Positions 6,890 to 8,586 of a stretch of 8,586 nucleotides of DNA are shown in pieces. The position numbers were made by a program, and so were the translations under genes. Within the stretch, counting starts at the first letter, position 1. Each line of letters begins with the position of its first letter. The stretch comes from Candidatus Aquidulcis sp. Lineage in GTDB: Bacteria > Chloroflexota > Anaerolineae > Anaerolineales > E44-bin32. The DNA lies in contig DYJB01000010.1 in assembly GCA_020723365.1 (NCBI GenBank), forward strand, positions 15,498 through 24,083, given 5' to 3'. Below the pieces are notes generated by a model that saw only the letters and a program-made list of their open reading frames with translations, ran no database searches and had not been told where the DNA came from.

Positions 6890-7183
6890 GGGCCAGGGCA
6901 AGAGTAGTAGGCCTGCCGCCAGCGAGCCGGGGAGGGTGCAAGCCCGGCAAGGTGCGCCCGGCAGGCGCCAACCAGGCGCCGGACGGGCCGGCGTCAGCGG
7001 CACGCCGTCAAGGCCGAACTCGCTTGCCGTCCCGCCCGTGGAGCGGGGCACGCCCCGCCGGTGAACGACCGGGAGTAGCCGGCGGCGGGTTCGCCCGATA
7101 GCGCGATCAAGCGGCCTCCCTGACGGGAGGCAAGCAGGGTGGTACCGCGGAGCGCCCCTTCGTCCCTCAGCGACGGAGGGGCG
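6890..7183 (+). promoter_or_regulatory. Leucine-specific T-box riboswitch in the leuS leader
   Basis: T-box leaders bind uncharged tRNA and control aminoacyl-tRNA synthetase genes. Stem I base is GGCAAG (6897-6902) with CTTGCC (7023-7028). The specifier loop pairs an AGTA loop-E strand (6903-6906) with GAACTCG (7016-7022), placing CTC (7019-7021), a leucine codon, at the specifier. The AG bulge AGCGA (6921-6925) and an 11-nt distal loop (6932-6942) closed by GCCGGG/CCCGGC match known Stem I tips. Stem II/IIA-B elements include GGAGTAG (7072-7078) and a CGGG/CCCG hairpin (7086-7097). Stem III is GCCTCCC/GGGAGGC (7114-7131). The conserved T-box (7136-7149) has the 7-nt bulge TGGTACC (7140-7146). 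Its UGGU should pair with the ACCA end of tRNA-Leu. Antiterminator helices are AGGG/CCCT (7136-7139/7164-7167) and GCGGAG/CTTCGT (7147-7152/7158-7163). Confidence 0.95.
7153..7183 (+). terminator. T-box terminator hairpin, lacking a T-run
   Basis: CGCCCCTTCGTC (7153-7164) pairs over 12 bp with GACGGAGGGGCG (7172-7183), including one G-U pair, around a 7-nt loop. Its 5' arm contains the bases used by the antiterminator, so the two structures exclude each other as in standard T-box switches. What follows is TGTGCATTCC rather than a U-tract, so termination would have to be factor-aided or driven by stem strength alone. Confidence 0.8.
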
Positions 7184-7214
7184 TGTGCATTCCGGCAATC
7201 GAGTGGAGGCAGGC

Positions 7215-8586
<1,372 letters not shown>

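Overview
The window is GC-rich bacterial DNA. Three signs point to a Chloroflexota (Anaerolineae-like) genome: a secreted CSLREA/beta-helix protein, a leucine T-box in front of leuS, and strong GC bias at third codon positions. No marker gene proves this, so the taxonomic call is an inference.

Layout. Positions 1-1507 (minus) hold the 5' two-thirds or so of a secreted parallel beta-helix protein whose C-terminus lies outside the window. Positions 1508-1829 are a gene-free gap with two strong hairpins. Positions 1830-6630 (minus) are a tightly packed five-gene operon. In transcription order it encodes an M24-type Xaa-Pro peptidase, two tandem paralogous alpha/beta hydrolases of the Est30/monoglyceride-lipase type, an MFS transporter and a PAP2-type membrane phosphatase. 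Three junctions are 4-nt ATGA overlaps and the fourth is a 1-nt gap. A good -10 box and a weak -35 sit just upstream of the peptidase.

Positions 6631-7214 are a dense regulatory region between divergent transcription units. It contains the operon promoter (minus), a perfect 15-bp inverted repeat, a near-consensus promoter (plus), a tRNA-Ala(CGC) gene and, only 15-25 nt after the tRNA, a complete T-box riboswitch. The T-box has a CUC (Leu) specifier, a UGGU tRNA-acceptor bulge, an antiterminator and a competing terminator hairpin. It leads into leuS (7215 to the window end, plus), whose first 457 codons are present.

How it works together. The T-box should sense uncharged tRNA-Leu and raise leuS expression. 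With no promoter visible between the tRNA and the riboswitch, the simplest reading is one transcript carrying tRNA-Ala, T-box and leuS, in which tRNA maturation would create the leader's 5' end. The minus-strand operon looks catabolic or lipid-related (peptidase, two esterases, exporter, lipid-phosphate phosphatase), but its substrate cannot be read from the sequence. The points most worth checking are the tRNA/T-box arrangement, an insertion on the 3' side of Stem I, the lack of a U-tract after the T-box terminator, and the large inverted repeat between the divergent promoters.
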